This document shows positions 9,034-17,062 of a stretch of 64,000 bases of DNA, piece by piece. Made by a program: the position numbers and the translations under genes. Numbering within the stretch: position 1 is the stretch's first letter; each line of letters begins with the position of its first letter. Source of the DNA: Pelomonas cellulosilytica (lineage in GTDB: Bacteria > Pseudomonadota > Gammaproteobacteria > Burkholderiales > Burkholderiaceae_C); NCBI RefSeq assembly GCF_021353265.1, contig NZ_JAJTWU010000004.1, forward strand, positions 62,001 to 126,000. Direction: 5' to 3'. Below the pieces are notes generated by a model. It searched no databases. It had not been told where the DNA came from and saw only the letters and a list, made by a program, of their open reading frames with translations.

Positions 9034-9743
9034 AGTGACACCTCCGGTGCGAAGAATCGCGAAAGACGGGTGAGCGGCTGACTAGCCAGGTCGCTGCCGA
9101 GAAAGCCGAACTGCACCAATCGAAATGCCGCTGCCCCGAGAAGCCCCTCGTGCTCAGGCTGGCCAAGCGCGACGATCTGCTCGAAGGTTGTTTCGCGCTT
9201 GGCGCGGACAAAGCGCTTGACGATGTCGCAGTAGGGCGCGAGGGGGTGCTCGCGCGCCGCAGCGAGCCATGCTGCAGCCTGGTGCCAGTTTTGGATGAGC
9301 TGCGGCTGGGCGTAGATTTCCTTTGGCGTCCAGACCTCGTGGATGACTTGGTCGAAACCGGCGATCTTTTGCTGAACCAACAATTGAAGATTGGCGCGAG
9401 TAGTCGCGCCGTGTGCCATGTCTTCGCTGGTCTTGACTTCACGCCAAACGATTGCGCCGCTGCGGACGGTCACGATGGCGTGAACGATGGTGGCGATGTC
9501 CTCGCCACCAATGCTTGCGACGCGCTTCTTGGGCGTGTAGTCGATGGCCTGAATGTTTGGATCACTCTCGGCGTTGAGGAAGTGGCCGTACTCGACGTCG
9601 CTGCGTATAGCCACATCGCAAGCGGCCTTCGAGCTGTAGACCAACCATAGAGAGCTGACGTGATGGCCACGGGAGCCGTACGCCTCCTCCACCTGGCCTC
9701 GCATTCCTGTGCCAAGGCGAGCGCCCTTCTTAGCGGCGGACAT
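9030..9743 (-). CDS. tnsA: TnsA-like transposon endonuclease subunit
   Basis: 237 residues from the ATG at 9743; a GTG at 9773 is an in-frame alternative. It has the TnsA layout: an early VEYGHFLNAESDPNIQAIDY block, then the nuclease core ending in IVWREVKTSED, which supplies the ExK half of a PD-(D/E)XK site. The position where TnsA proteins usually carry the metal-binding Asp (PDF-like) reads IVHAIVTV, with His instead. TnsA makes the 5' strand cuts that allow cut-and-paste transposition. Position directly before tnsB with a GTGA overlap supports the call. No good ribosome binding site precedes either start, and the small ORF upstream overlaps it, so coupling is possible. Confidence 0.78.
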   Translation of the reverse strand: MSAAKKGARLGTGMRGQVEEAYGSRGHHVSSLWLVYSSKAACDVAIRSDVEYGHFLNAESDPNIQAIDYTPKKRVASIGGEDIATIVHAIVTVRSGAIVWREVKTSEDMAHGATTRANLQLLVQQKIAGFDQVIHEVWTPKEIYAQPQLIQNWHQAAAWLAAAREHPLAPYCDIVKRFVRAKRETTFEQIVALGQPEHEGLLGAAAFRLVQFGFLGSDLASQPLTRLSRFFAPEVSL

Positions 9744-9957
9744 GAGAGGGGGCGACAGTTGTCTTGAGCTCACGCCAAGTGGCAGTCACCCAAATTGCGC
9801 TCATGGCGAAGTTGTGGATGAACACCGTCGGGGCTGCTAGGCCCGGGACCGAGCCGGCTTGACTGAGGATGTCGCAGTCGACTTCTAAGACGACATGAGG
9901 GTCTGAATTCGCGCTTGTGCGAACCGGACCGGATTGGCGGCGGGTTGGGACCTGCAT
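9730..9957 (-). CDS. Possible 75-codon leader gene overlapping tnsA
   Basis: An ATG at 9957 preceded by TTGGAG about nine bases upstream opens 75 codons that end inside the tnsA 5' region. The protein contains DPHVVLEVDCDILSQAG and TVFIHNFAMSAIWVTATWREL, which look protein-like, and tnsA itself lacks a ribosome binding site. This may be a short first cistron of the transposition operon that feeds ribosomes into tnsA. No family was recognised. It could also be an accident of high-GC sequence, and only conservation in related elements would settle it. Confidence 0.35.
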   Translation of the reverse strand: MQVPTRRQSGPVRTSANSDPHVVLEVDCDILSQAGSVPGLAAPTVFIHNFAMSAIWVTATWRELKTTVAPSHVRR

Positions 9958-10121
9958 GACGCTGACTCCAAGGAGGTCTTGCCATGCGACGCAAGAGCGT
10001 GTGCGAAATCTAAGGCGCGAACGTTCCCGCCACGCTTGACTTTCGGCTTTCCGAGGCCTAGCCTAGCGAGGTGTTTTAGGTGTTCATCCGCTGCTGGACG
10101 GATACTGGATTTCGCTCTCAG

Positions 10122-10153
10122 AAGGGGCCGACTACGCCAATAGTCGGCCCCTT
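10122..10153. terminator. 13-bp perfect hairpin upstream of the tns operon
   Basis: AAGGGGCCGACTA (10122-10134) and TAGTCGGCCCCTT (10141-10153) form a perfect 13-bp stem with a six-base loop. No long T-run follows on either strand, so a plain intrinsic terminator is not proven. It lies between the probable right end of the transposon and the tnsA leader. It could insulate the operon from outside transcription or act in a leader structure. Confidence 0.45.
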
Positions 10154-10257
10154 CGTCGTTCTAGGGCGCGCGTCGCATGCGTGTGCCTCCGGTTGTTACT
10201 GACCCTCAGTCATAACAGAAGCGGCAGCTAGCTTCAAGCGCTTTTTGTCGGTTTTTT

Positions 10258-10405
10258 GGCGCAACGTCGCCCTACGGATCGCAAAGTGGCATAAACGGCG
10301 TTCTACGGTATACAACTTGTTGAGGGACGTCTGGAAAGTTGGACTTTTCTGTGACCGCGTCGGAAAAGTTGGAGATTCTTGGCATCCGAAAAGGATCGAA
10401 AAACA
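10258..10405. repeat. Probable right end of the Tn7-like element (candidate TnsB sites)
   Basis: Upstream of tnsA lie two imperfect 23-bp repeats starting at 10258 and 10288, exactly 30 bases apart; both share GGC, AACG, CG and CTACGG in register. Further out are two related pieces, GGAAAGTTGGA (10333-10343) and GGAAAAGTTGGA (10362-10373). The last plausible ...ACA terminus before the next gene is at 10403-10405. Tn7-type ends carry several TnsB repeats and finish in TGT/ACA, and tnsA normally lies next to this end. The exact end and any target duplication cannot be proven here because the other end is outside the window. Confidence 0.4.
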
Positions 10406-10615
10406 CCCCTCGGTCGCGCTGTAGCCTGGGAAGGACGCGCATTTACCGTAGGGGTGATTTGTGTCGCCTCGCTATTCGTTCTGCTAGGACCTTGATGACG
10501 CGCTGTTTCGCGTCAACATCGGCCTAGCGGACCAGAATTGCGAGCCGTCAACACCCGGTGGCTGCCGGAACAGTAATTTGCTTCACGAGCGGGATCAACT
10601 CGCCGGGGAGGAAGC

Positions 10616-12229
10616 GTGGCAACAAAGCCCAAGGTGTTGAGCCTGTCCATCTACCTGATCAAGAACAAGGATCTGCCGGATCCTGAACTGGTCAATCTGG
10701 ACAAGGCCGATCCACCCATCGACCTTGACATTGGTGAAGGTGCGGCGCGGCTCTACGTGAAGACCGAATTTGTCCGTCAGCAGCCACCATGGACCCGGTT
10801 GTTCACCGCCCTCCCCGAGGTTCCAGATGGCACTTTCGGCCGGCCGAACAGCGTCGGCGCCGTGTTGATTTATCGCGCCGCCGACGCCACCTTCCTGCTG
10901 TCGTTCGGGATGGGGCGGCACCTGGTGCAGCAGGACGCCGTCGAGCGCGACTTTGGTCTGCGCGTCACGCTCAACTCCGTCAACCCGAACGAGCTGCGTG
11001 CGCTTGACAAGGCCACCTACACGCACCGACCGCTCGTTTCCAGGAACCAGAGCTCCCGTGGCGTGGACATCTTCGACCTGGATGTCGACGGCGAATCGGA
11101 GGTGCTGTATGCCATCACGGGACAATCGCAGGATCCGCGGCTCGGACCTCGGGTCACTGGGCGGGACGCGTTGACGGTGCTGTTGGCGTTGCAGGCCGAC
11201 GACCTGCCCTCGCTGCTGGCGCATGTTCTGGCCCGCTATCGGGCGCCCCTGCTGGCCGCGTTCGACTGGGTGGACAACGTGCAGCGCGTACGCGACCCTG
11301 ACTTCTTGCAACTGCTCGACATGGTGCTCGACGACATGCTGGCCCAGCCCAATGGGGCCATGCTTTGGATGGGGGAACCTGAAATCGTGGACTGGGAGCA
11401 GGTGGCCGGCTACCAATTCGACCTGCGCCCGAGAACCCCCATGCATCCAACGTTGGACCTAAATCATCTGACGGCCTACCTCCACGCTGCCGGCGAGTCC
11501 TTATGTGTCGTCAGCCTGCGTAGGCACTGGGTCCACTTGGTAGATGCCAACCACCAGTCATTAAAAATGTGGCATGCCTACCGGTGCCTGAACGCCGAAA
11601 TTGGCGAGGACGATGCCACCTACGTCCTCAGGAACGGCAACTGGCTCAAAGTGAAGCCCTCTTTCGCCGCTCAGGTCGACGAGTCACTTCGCACGCTACC
11701 GATTCGGGATCTGGCGCTGCCAGAGTTTCAGCACGCCAATGAAGGCGAGTACAACGACCATGTGGCGGCGATGGATGCCAGCTACTACAACCTGGATGCG
11801 AACACCATCCGGCTCGGCGGCGCATACGACAAGATCGAGTTCTGCGACCTTTTGAAGGACCACAGGACGCTGATTCACGTGAAGGTCTAGCGGAGCTCGA
11901 GCACCCTCAGCCATCTGTTTGCTCAGGGACATGTTGCGGCAGAAACCTTCGTCAAGGACGAGCAATTCCGTGAGCGCCTGAACGCGAAGCTGCCGGCCGC
12001 AAGCCGGCTTGCCGACCCTCAAGCGCGGCCTGACGCCAGGCAGTACAGCGTTATCTATGCGATTGTGACCAACAAGACGTTGCCAGCGGAGCTGCCCTTC
12101 TTCTCAAAGGTCACCCTCAAGAACGTGACCCGCACGTTGCGCGCGCTGAACTACGACGTCGCGCTGACACGCATTCCCGTGAACGATAACTGGCTCCGGA
12201 CTTCAAGGGTGCGTGGCAACCGGCCATGA
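10616..12229 (+). pseudogene. TIGR04141/DUF6119-family gene with an internal amber codon
   Basis: A GTG at 10616 with GGGGAGG upstream starts a frame beginning KPKVLSLSIYLIKNKDLPD, typical of the sporadically distributed TIGR04141 (DUF6119) family. The frame stops at TAG (11888-11890) after LIHVKV. In the same frame the next codons read RSSSTLSHLFAQGHVAAE and continue to FFSKVTLKNVTRTL before a TGA at 12227-12229. Family members carry a residue such as Tyr where the TAG stands, so a TAC or TAT codon was probably changed. The restored protein would be about 537 residues. The function is unknown; the family often occurs in accessory islands beside defence genes. Either a recent nonsense mutation or readthrough is possible. 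Confidence 0.8.
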
Positions 12230-12538
12230 ATTCCTTCACGCTCACCTCGCCGCTCATGGCTAGCGGCTCGGCCACAAGATTTCGCGACCTCGTCCTTGTG
12301 CAGCTCAGAAACGTGAACGCACCTCAACTGATCTAGGGCGTGACGTCGAAGCTGCGACTTAACGGTGAAGTCGCAACCTACTTCCCGGGCTCCATGTCGG
12401 CGGGCAACCGCTCGCCAAGGGCGCTGACCGGTGCTCGCAATGAGGTCGGCACGGGTCCAGGTAAGCGTAGCTGCTGGTTTGCGACACGCACTCTTGTCCC
12501 GCGAGCACCACTGCCGCTAACCTTCGGTAAGCAGCGAT
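12230..12538. other. Gap before the recombinase; contains one arm of a 34-nt inverted repeat
   Basis: No complete gene is visible. The stretch carries the left arm of the inverted repeat (12344-12377), which in one frame reads SKLRLNGEVATYFP. The missing 5' part of the following recombinase gene would be expected here, but the recombinase frame closes upstream at a TAA at 12518-12520. Confidence 0.5.
12344..12377 (-). repeat. Left arm of a 34-nt inverted repeat
   Basis: Two 15-nt units, CGTCGAAGCTGCGAC (12344-12358) and CGGTGAAGTCGCAAC (12363-12377), are separated by TTAA. The same paired structure occurs inverted at 18089-18122 with 29 of 34 positions identical. It could be the end of a mobile unit or a recombinase site; the tyrosine recombinase gene begins about 160 bases inside it. 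Confidence 0.6.
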
Positions 12539-13657
12539 TTGAAGCCCCGCCGTACACGGCTGGCGTGGCTGGCGCGCTACGCAGACAGCCCCAACACGCT
12601 GGCCAACGCGCGGCGCGAGGCCGAACGGGTGGTCCTGTGGGCGCTCACCGAGCGCGGAAAGCCGCTGTCCTCGCTGACGCATGAAGACCTGCTGATCTAC
12701 CGCCGCTTCCTGGCAGATCCGCAGCCGGCCGAGCGCTGGGTGATGGCGCCCGGGCGCAAGGCTGGCCGGCGCGATCCGGCGTGGCGGGCGTTCGCCGGGC
12801 CCTTGTCGGAGGCCAGCATCCGCCAGTCGATGACGCTGCTGAACTCGCTGCTGTCGTGGCTCGTTGGGGCCGGCTACCTGGCGGGCAACCCGTTGGCGCT
12901 GGCCAAGCGGCGCCGCAAGGCGCCTCAACCCCGCGTGACCCGGTTTCTCGAAGCCGATCTCTGGACCGCGGTGCGAGAGTCCATCCTTGCACTCCCACAG
13001 GAGACTCCACCCCAGCGAGCGGTCTACGCGCGCGCCCGGTGGCTGTTCAGCTTGTTTTTCCTCGGCGGGCTGCGCATCTCCGAGGTTGTCGGCAATGGCA
13101 TGGGCGACTTCTTCATGCGATCCGACGCCCAAAGCGGGGAGCAGCGCTGGTGGCTGCAGGCGTTGGGCAAGGGCGACAAGGAGCGGCTGGTGCCCGCGAC
13201 GGCCGAGTTGATGGTCGAACTCATGGCCTACCGCCGGTCGCTGGAGCTGAGCGACCTGCCGGCCCCGGGCGAGCCCTCCCCCCTGCTCTTCCCCGTGGCC
13301 TGGCGGCGCTCGAAGCATCATGCGCCGCACTGGCCCGAGCCAATGACGCGGTCTGCCGTGCATGGGATCGTCAAGGAGGTCTTCGATCACGCCGCCAATC
13401 GATGGCTGACCGATGGCCGGGGCGAGGCTCAAGCTGACCGACTGCGAGCGGCGACATCACATTGGCTGCGGCATACCGCCGGCACCAGCTTGGCCAACGC
13501 CGGGGTCAATCTCAGCCACGTCCGCGACACGCTCGGCCACAGCGATCTGTCGACGACCAGCATCTACGTGCATGGCGAAGACGATGCGCGGCACGCGGCG
13601 ATCAGTAGCGCTCATCGCATGAGCTGGAGCTCCGTCAGCGGCGGGTCCACCAGCTGA
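12539..13657 (+). CDS. Tyrosine recombinase, catalytically complete, 5'-truncated
   Basis: 372 codons are read from a TTG at 12539; the frame is open back only to 12521 and no ribosome binding site is seen, so the N-terminus is probably lost. All catalytic residues are present: Arg179 (GGLRISEV), Lys214 (GKGDKERL), His308 and Arg311 (HWLRH), His334 (LGHSDLSTT) and Tyr343 (SIYVHGE). It shares WRAFAGPLSEASIRQSMTLL and neighbouring features with the inactive TnsF-like protein at 3432-4628. Active recombinases homologous to TnsF are known from the non-Tn7 element Tsy, so this may be the integrase of such an element. What it mobilises here is unknown. Confidence 0.85.
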   Translation: MKPRRTRLAWLARYADSPNTLANARREAERVVLWALTERGKPLSSLTHEDLLIYRRFLADPQPAERWVMAPGRKAGRRDPAWRAFAGPLSEASIRQSMTLLNSLLSWLVGAGYLAGNPLALAKRRRKAPQPRVTRFLEADLWTAVRESILALPQETPPQRAVYARARWLFSLFFLGGLRISEVVGNGMGDFFMRSDAQSGEQRWWLQALGKGDKERLVPATAELMVELMAYRRSLELSDLPAPGEPSPLLFPVAWRRSKHHAPHWPEPMTRSAVHGIVKEVFDHAANRWLTDGRGEAQADRLRAATSHWLRHTAGTSLANAGVNLSHVRDTLGHSDLSTTSIYVHGEDDARHAAISSAHRMSWSSVSGGSTS

Positions 13658-13862
13658 CAGCGGCTCTGCCCGCTCTCGCCTTCGAGGCGGTCAACCTCGG
13701 CACGTTCTCAGCGCAAGCACAGGCGAGGTCAGCACCGTAGGACAACCTGGCAGGGCAATCGCCGTCCCTGTCCGACGGCAACAAGCGACGATGGCATTGA
13801 TATTCAATGTTGGGCTGACGATGCCCCATGCCACTCTGAACAATGCCCTGAAAGGATCTGCC

Positions 13863-14309
13863 ATGACCGAGAAAACCGCCAGCATTCATTGGGAGGGCTC
13901 GGGCAAGAAGGGGAAGGGTGAGATCAGCACCGAGACCGGTGCCTTGGAGCGCTACCCCTATGGCTTCGCCAGTCGGTTCGAAGACGACCGCCGCGGCACG
14001 AACCCGGAGGAAATCCTGGCTGCCGCGCACGCTGCGTGCTTCACGATGGCCTTCTCCTTTGCTTGCGACAAGGCAGGCTTTGCCACCGAGAAGATCGACG
14101 CACAAGCCCGCGTTCGCCTGTCGCCCCAAGGCGAAGGCTTCGTCATCGACCGGATCGCGCTCACGCTGAATGCCGACGTGCCGGGGATCGACGAAGCCAA
14201 GTTCCAGGAAATCGCCCAGGCTGCCAAACGTGACTGCCCGCTGTCCAAGGCACTCGCCTCCGTCGCCGAGATCAGCCTGCAGGCCACGCTCACCACAGGC
14301 GCGCCATGA
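13863..14309 (+). CDS. OsmC-family peroxiredoxin
   Basis: 148 residues from the ATG at 13863, with AAAGGA nine bases upstream; an earlier in-frame ATG at 13791 has no support. The OsmC/Ohr fold is clear from NPEEILAAAHAACFTMAFSF, which holds the peroxidatic cysteine, and the second conserved cysteine in AKRDCPLSKAL. Such proteins reduce organic hydroperoxides in the cytoplasm with dihydrolipoamide or similar thiols. The gene looks intact and stands alone between the recombinase and a truncated transporter gene, so it is probably a passenger in this rearranged region. Confidence 0.9.
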   Translation: MTEKTASIHWEGSGKKGKGEISTETGALERYPYGFASRFEDDRRGTNPEEILAAAHAACFTMAFSFACDKAGFATEKIDAQARVRLSPQGEGFVIDRIALTLNADVPGIDEAKFQEIAQAAKRDCPLSKALASVAEISLQATLTTGAP

Positions 14310-14523
14310 ACGACGCTGCGATGGTGCTGTCTGCCGGAGCCGCGTTGGTGGCAACGGATCGTGTGATGGGCGATGTGCAGCGCTTTCGATGATTTCGTCG
14401 ATTTCACCGTGCTCCGGCGGTACTTGGTTGCCTGGCTTTCAAGTTGAGCTAAAGCTCACTGACTGATTGCCGGACGCATGAAGATCGTGGGCGTCGTTTG
14501 ATGTCGCAGCCGAGCTTGCCCGC

Positions 14524-14806
14524 ATGAGTGCCGCCATGCTTCCTTCCTGCGACCGGGGCGTGGCGCAGTCGGCGCCTGCGGAACCCGGCTCGGGCCCCAC
14601 CCAACATCCGCACATGGTGCTGGCGACGACCGTGCTGGCGTCGGGCCTGGCGTTCATCGACGGCTCTGTCGTAAACGTGGGCCTGCCGGCCGTCGCGCTC
14701 AGTTTTCCGTCTCAGGAGATCAGCCTGTCGTGGATCGTCAGCGGCTACCTGCTGCCCTTGAGCGCGCTGCTGTTGATGGGCGGCGCAGCCGGCGACCGCT
14801 TCGGCC
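14524..14806 (+). pseudogene. MFS transporter, N-terminal fragment
   Basis: The frame begins MSAAMLPSCDRGVAQ and continues with HPHMVLATTVLASGLAFIDG, then a second membrane segment ISLSWIVSGYLLPLSALLLM and the MFS motif A start GGAAGDRFGH. This is the first two helices of a 14-TM DHA2-type drug or proton antiporter. At about 14806 the sequence changes to the C-terminal part of an IS3-type transposase, so the remaining transporter is missing. The chimeric frame ends soon after the join. It cannot make a functional transporter. Confidence 0.8.
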
Positions 14807-15307
14807 ATCCACGCCCTGCCGCGCGACGATAGGCCCGTCCTGCACGGCGACAACGGCGCCACGCTCAAGGCCACCACGGTGCTGGCGATGCTGTGGTGGC
14901 TGGGCGTGAAGCCCTCGTACTCCCGTCCTCGCGTGAGCGATGACAACGCCTTCGTGGAGTCGTTGTTCCGCACGGCCAAATACCGGCCGGAGTTCCCGGA
15001 CAAGGGCTTCGCCGACCTCGGCGCCGCGCGCGAATGGGCACGTGAGTTCGTGCATTGGTACAACCACGATCACCGCCACAGCGGCATTCGCTACGTGAGC
15101 CCGGCGCAGCGCCACGACGGCACGGACGTCGCGATCCTCGCGGCCCGGCACGACGTGTATCTCGAGGCCCGCCAGCGCAATCCGGCGCGCTGGTCAGGCA
15201 ACACACGCGACTGGTCGCATATCGAGGTGGTCACGCTCAACCCAGAGCGCGACACTGTCGTCGCTGCGATCCGGCCCAGCAAGGATAGTCAGCCATTGGC
15301 TGCATAG
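14807..15307 (+). pseudogene. IS3-family transposase orfB, C-terminal fragment
   Basis: From the join with the MFS fragment the frame reads PVLHGDNGATLKATTVLAML and continues with SYSRPRVSDDNAFVESLFRT and FVHWYNHDHRHSGIRYVSP, typical of the C-terminal half of IS3-family orfB. The second catalytic Asp (GDNGA) and the Glu (AFVESLF) are present but the first Asp and the whole N-terminal half are lost. It ends at a TAG at 15305-15307 (SQPLAA). The fragment shows that a transposition or deletion event destroyed the MFS gene. Confidence 0.85.
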
Positions 15308-15338
15308 CCGAGGCAACAAGTTGCTTGACGCGCGCCGG

Positions 15339-15527
15339 ATGTAGCGATTGATGTCGCGCACTGGCGTGAACCGGGTCCACACGCGCCACCATGGGTTCAA
15401 CGCTCTTGCGAGCCAGCGGCAACATCAGTCCCGTGCAATAGCCACGAAGCCCCTCGTGGCGGCCGGCGTGTCCCAGCCCCGAAGCCAAATGCTCCAGGTA
15501 CTCCTCGAAGCGGTCTGCGACGTTCAT
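15339..15527 (-). pseudogene. IS701-type transposase, N-terminal fragment
   Basis: The minus frame from 15527 begins MNVADRFEEYLEHLASGLGH and continues RHEGLRGYCTGLMLPLARKS and ARVDPVHASARHQSLH, the N-terminus of IS701-type DDE transposases. After ARHQSLH the similarity ends abruptly at about 15339, next to the end of the IS3-type fragment. About 63 of more than 400 residues remain. It is a truncated relic facing the opposite way to its IS3 neighbour. Confidence 0.75.
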
Positions 15528-15599
15528 CGATCCTCAACTAAAGAATCAAGAAGTCCTCATAATGCCTTGATTTTATTGACACAGTAAGACTAGTTGAAG

Positions 15600-15626
15600 C
15601 AAAAAACGGCGCCACTTGGGCGCCGT
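15600..15626 (-). terminator. Intrinsic terminator of the alanine-rich protein gene
   Basis: On the minus strand ACGGCGCC, a five-base loop and GGCGCCGT form a perfect 8-bp GC-rich stem followed by a run of T. It lies about 50 bases after the stop of the gene ending at 15676. Confidence 0.85.
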
Positions 15627-15675
15627 GTATACGCTGTCAACAGCTGGCGCAGGCGAGTCCGGCCGGCAAGTTCGT

Positions 15676-16722
15676 TCAGAACCGGAACGTGCTTATCAGT
15701 ATGGTGCCGCCGCCGGTAATGGCAGCCGAGGCACTGGCCCCTGTGGCCACAGCTACATTGAAGGAAGGGATGGAATTCCACTGCGAGGGATCGGGGTTCC
15801 AGGACATCCCCATCGCGGCGCCCACACCACCATCAGCTTCCAAACCAAAGCCGATGGAGCCTCCATCGGACTCTTGCACCGCGCCCGGGCTCCAGCTGAT
15901 ACCCACAGTTGCGCTAGCTCCAGCCTGCGGCCCGATGGAGCCCCCCAGTTGCTCCACCAGACCCAGGGTGAACTGACCGTTTTCTTGGTAGAGGTTCATG
16001 GCCAAGCACCAAGTCTCTTCCACGCCAGCGGCGATGTAGCCACCATTTGCTCCCACGCAAACACCGAAGTTGGAGCGCACTAGGCTGCCCGGAATGCTGG
16101 CGCCGGGCTCCAGCCGGCCGTTGTTGTTGCGCAGAAAGCCCAGCTTCACTGCCAAGGCAATCATGTCGTCACGCACCTGCGCAGTGATCTTGCCTGAGGC
16201 GATGGCACGGGTGACAGCGTTGAGCCGGCCCTGGCCGTCGGCATCAAGCCCGCGGATGTTGCTCACCAAGTTACGCAAGGCCGGCTGATTGCCGGCCACG
16301 GCAGCCTTGCCGGCAGCACGCAGCAATTGCTCCAACAGCTCTTGTGCCAACTTGGCCAGCGCGTCGACACTTTGCTGATAAGTCTTCAGTACAGCGCCCG
16401 CCGAGCTGCTGTAAGTGCTGCGAGCCTGGTTGACCAGCACTTTGTAGTCGCTGTCGGATAGCGCTGCTGTGGCTGCGGCGCGTGCAGCCGCAGCGGCGCG
16501 CTTGGCCTCTTCCTCGGCGCGTCGGGCGGCTTCAGCAGCGGCTGCAGCAGCAGCCTCTGCAGCGCGTTTGGCGGCAGCAGCGGCTGCCTCGGCCGCCTTC
16601 CTGGTCTTGCAAGGCACGTCGTACCACTTGCAGGCGTACGCTGAGTTGGCACTGAACATTGCGGCCAGCGCCACTGCAGTGGCGGCGAGCTGGCGACGGG
16701 GGGTGAGGGAACGGGACAACAT
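15676..16722 (-). CDS. Exported alanine-rich coiled-coil protein, function unknown
   Basis: 348 residues. The N-terminus MLSRSLTPRRQLAATAVALA with FSANSAYA is a signal peptide. A short CKWYDVPCK motif follows with two cysteines, then an almost pure Ala/Lys/Arg/Glu stretch (about 40-90) that should form a long helix or coiled coil. A middle helical part (about 95-195) and a Gly/Ser-rich beta-like C-terminal domain (about 215-348) follow, ending in STFRF. The final Phe and alternating pattern hint at a surface or outer-membrane location. A terminator follows directly, so it is a single-gene unit. No family was recognised. It lies inside the segment bounded by the 34-nt inverted repeat. Confidence 0.75.
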   Translation of the reverse strand: MLSRSLTPRRQLAATAVALAAMFSANSAYACKWYDVPCKTRKAAEAAAAAAKRAAEAAAAAAAEAARRAEEEAKRAAAAARAAATAALSDSDYKVLVNQARSTYSSSAGAVLKTYQQSVDALAKLAQELLEQLLRAAGKAAVAGNQPALRNLVSNIRGLDADGQGRLNAVTRAIASGKITAQVRDDMIALAVKLGFLRNNNGRLEPGASIPGSLVRSNFGVCVGANGGYIAAGVEETWCLAMNLYQENGQFTLGLVEQLGGSIGPQAGASATVGISWSPGAVQESDGGSIGFGLEADGGVGAAMGMSWNPDPSQWNSIPSFNVAVATGASASAAITGGGTILISTFRF

Positions 16723-17062
16723 GAGGCGATCCTGATTTAACCAGCGCTAGCCGGCGATGGAGGGGCAGCCCTGGCGCCGGTTGCGGCGCAGCGGGCCCGG
16801 CGAATGGTGAAAACAGCGCTCAAACCCAGCATTGCGCGGAAGCGCTAGACGGGCTCTGCAACGCAAGAGTTCGAATGTTGCCAGCCACTGCAGCGCTTTT
16901 TTGCTACGTTTCATGGCGTTTGACGACAGTCTTGTCGCAATAGCCGTAGACCTTCGCTTGTGCGGGGCAGCCTCGCGGCAAAGTCAGCTTCCGGCCAAAT
17001 CATGGAAAGCCCGGCTCATGCCAGGAGCGGAACACCGCGAATGACCGCTCCGGCCAGTCGCC
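16723..17062. other. Intergenic stretch without a recognised gene
   Basis: No coding frame with credible start and composition was found in these 340 bases. It probably holds the promoter of the leftward alanine-rich protein gene. No clear hairpin or repeat was seen. Confidence 0.5.

Noticed and set aside
10406..10615. comM as target of the Tn7-like element
   Set aside because: The sequence right of the presumed end contains no comM-like reading frame; the target remains unknown.
12340..12684. 114-codon plus-strand ORF before the recombinase
   Set aside because: It runs across the repeat arm and then in a wrong frame through the recombinase gene.
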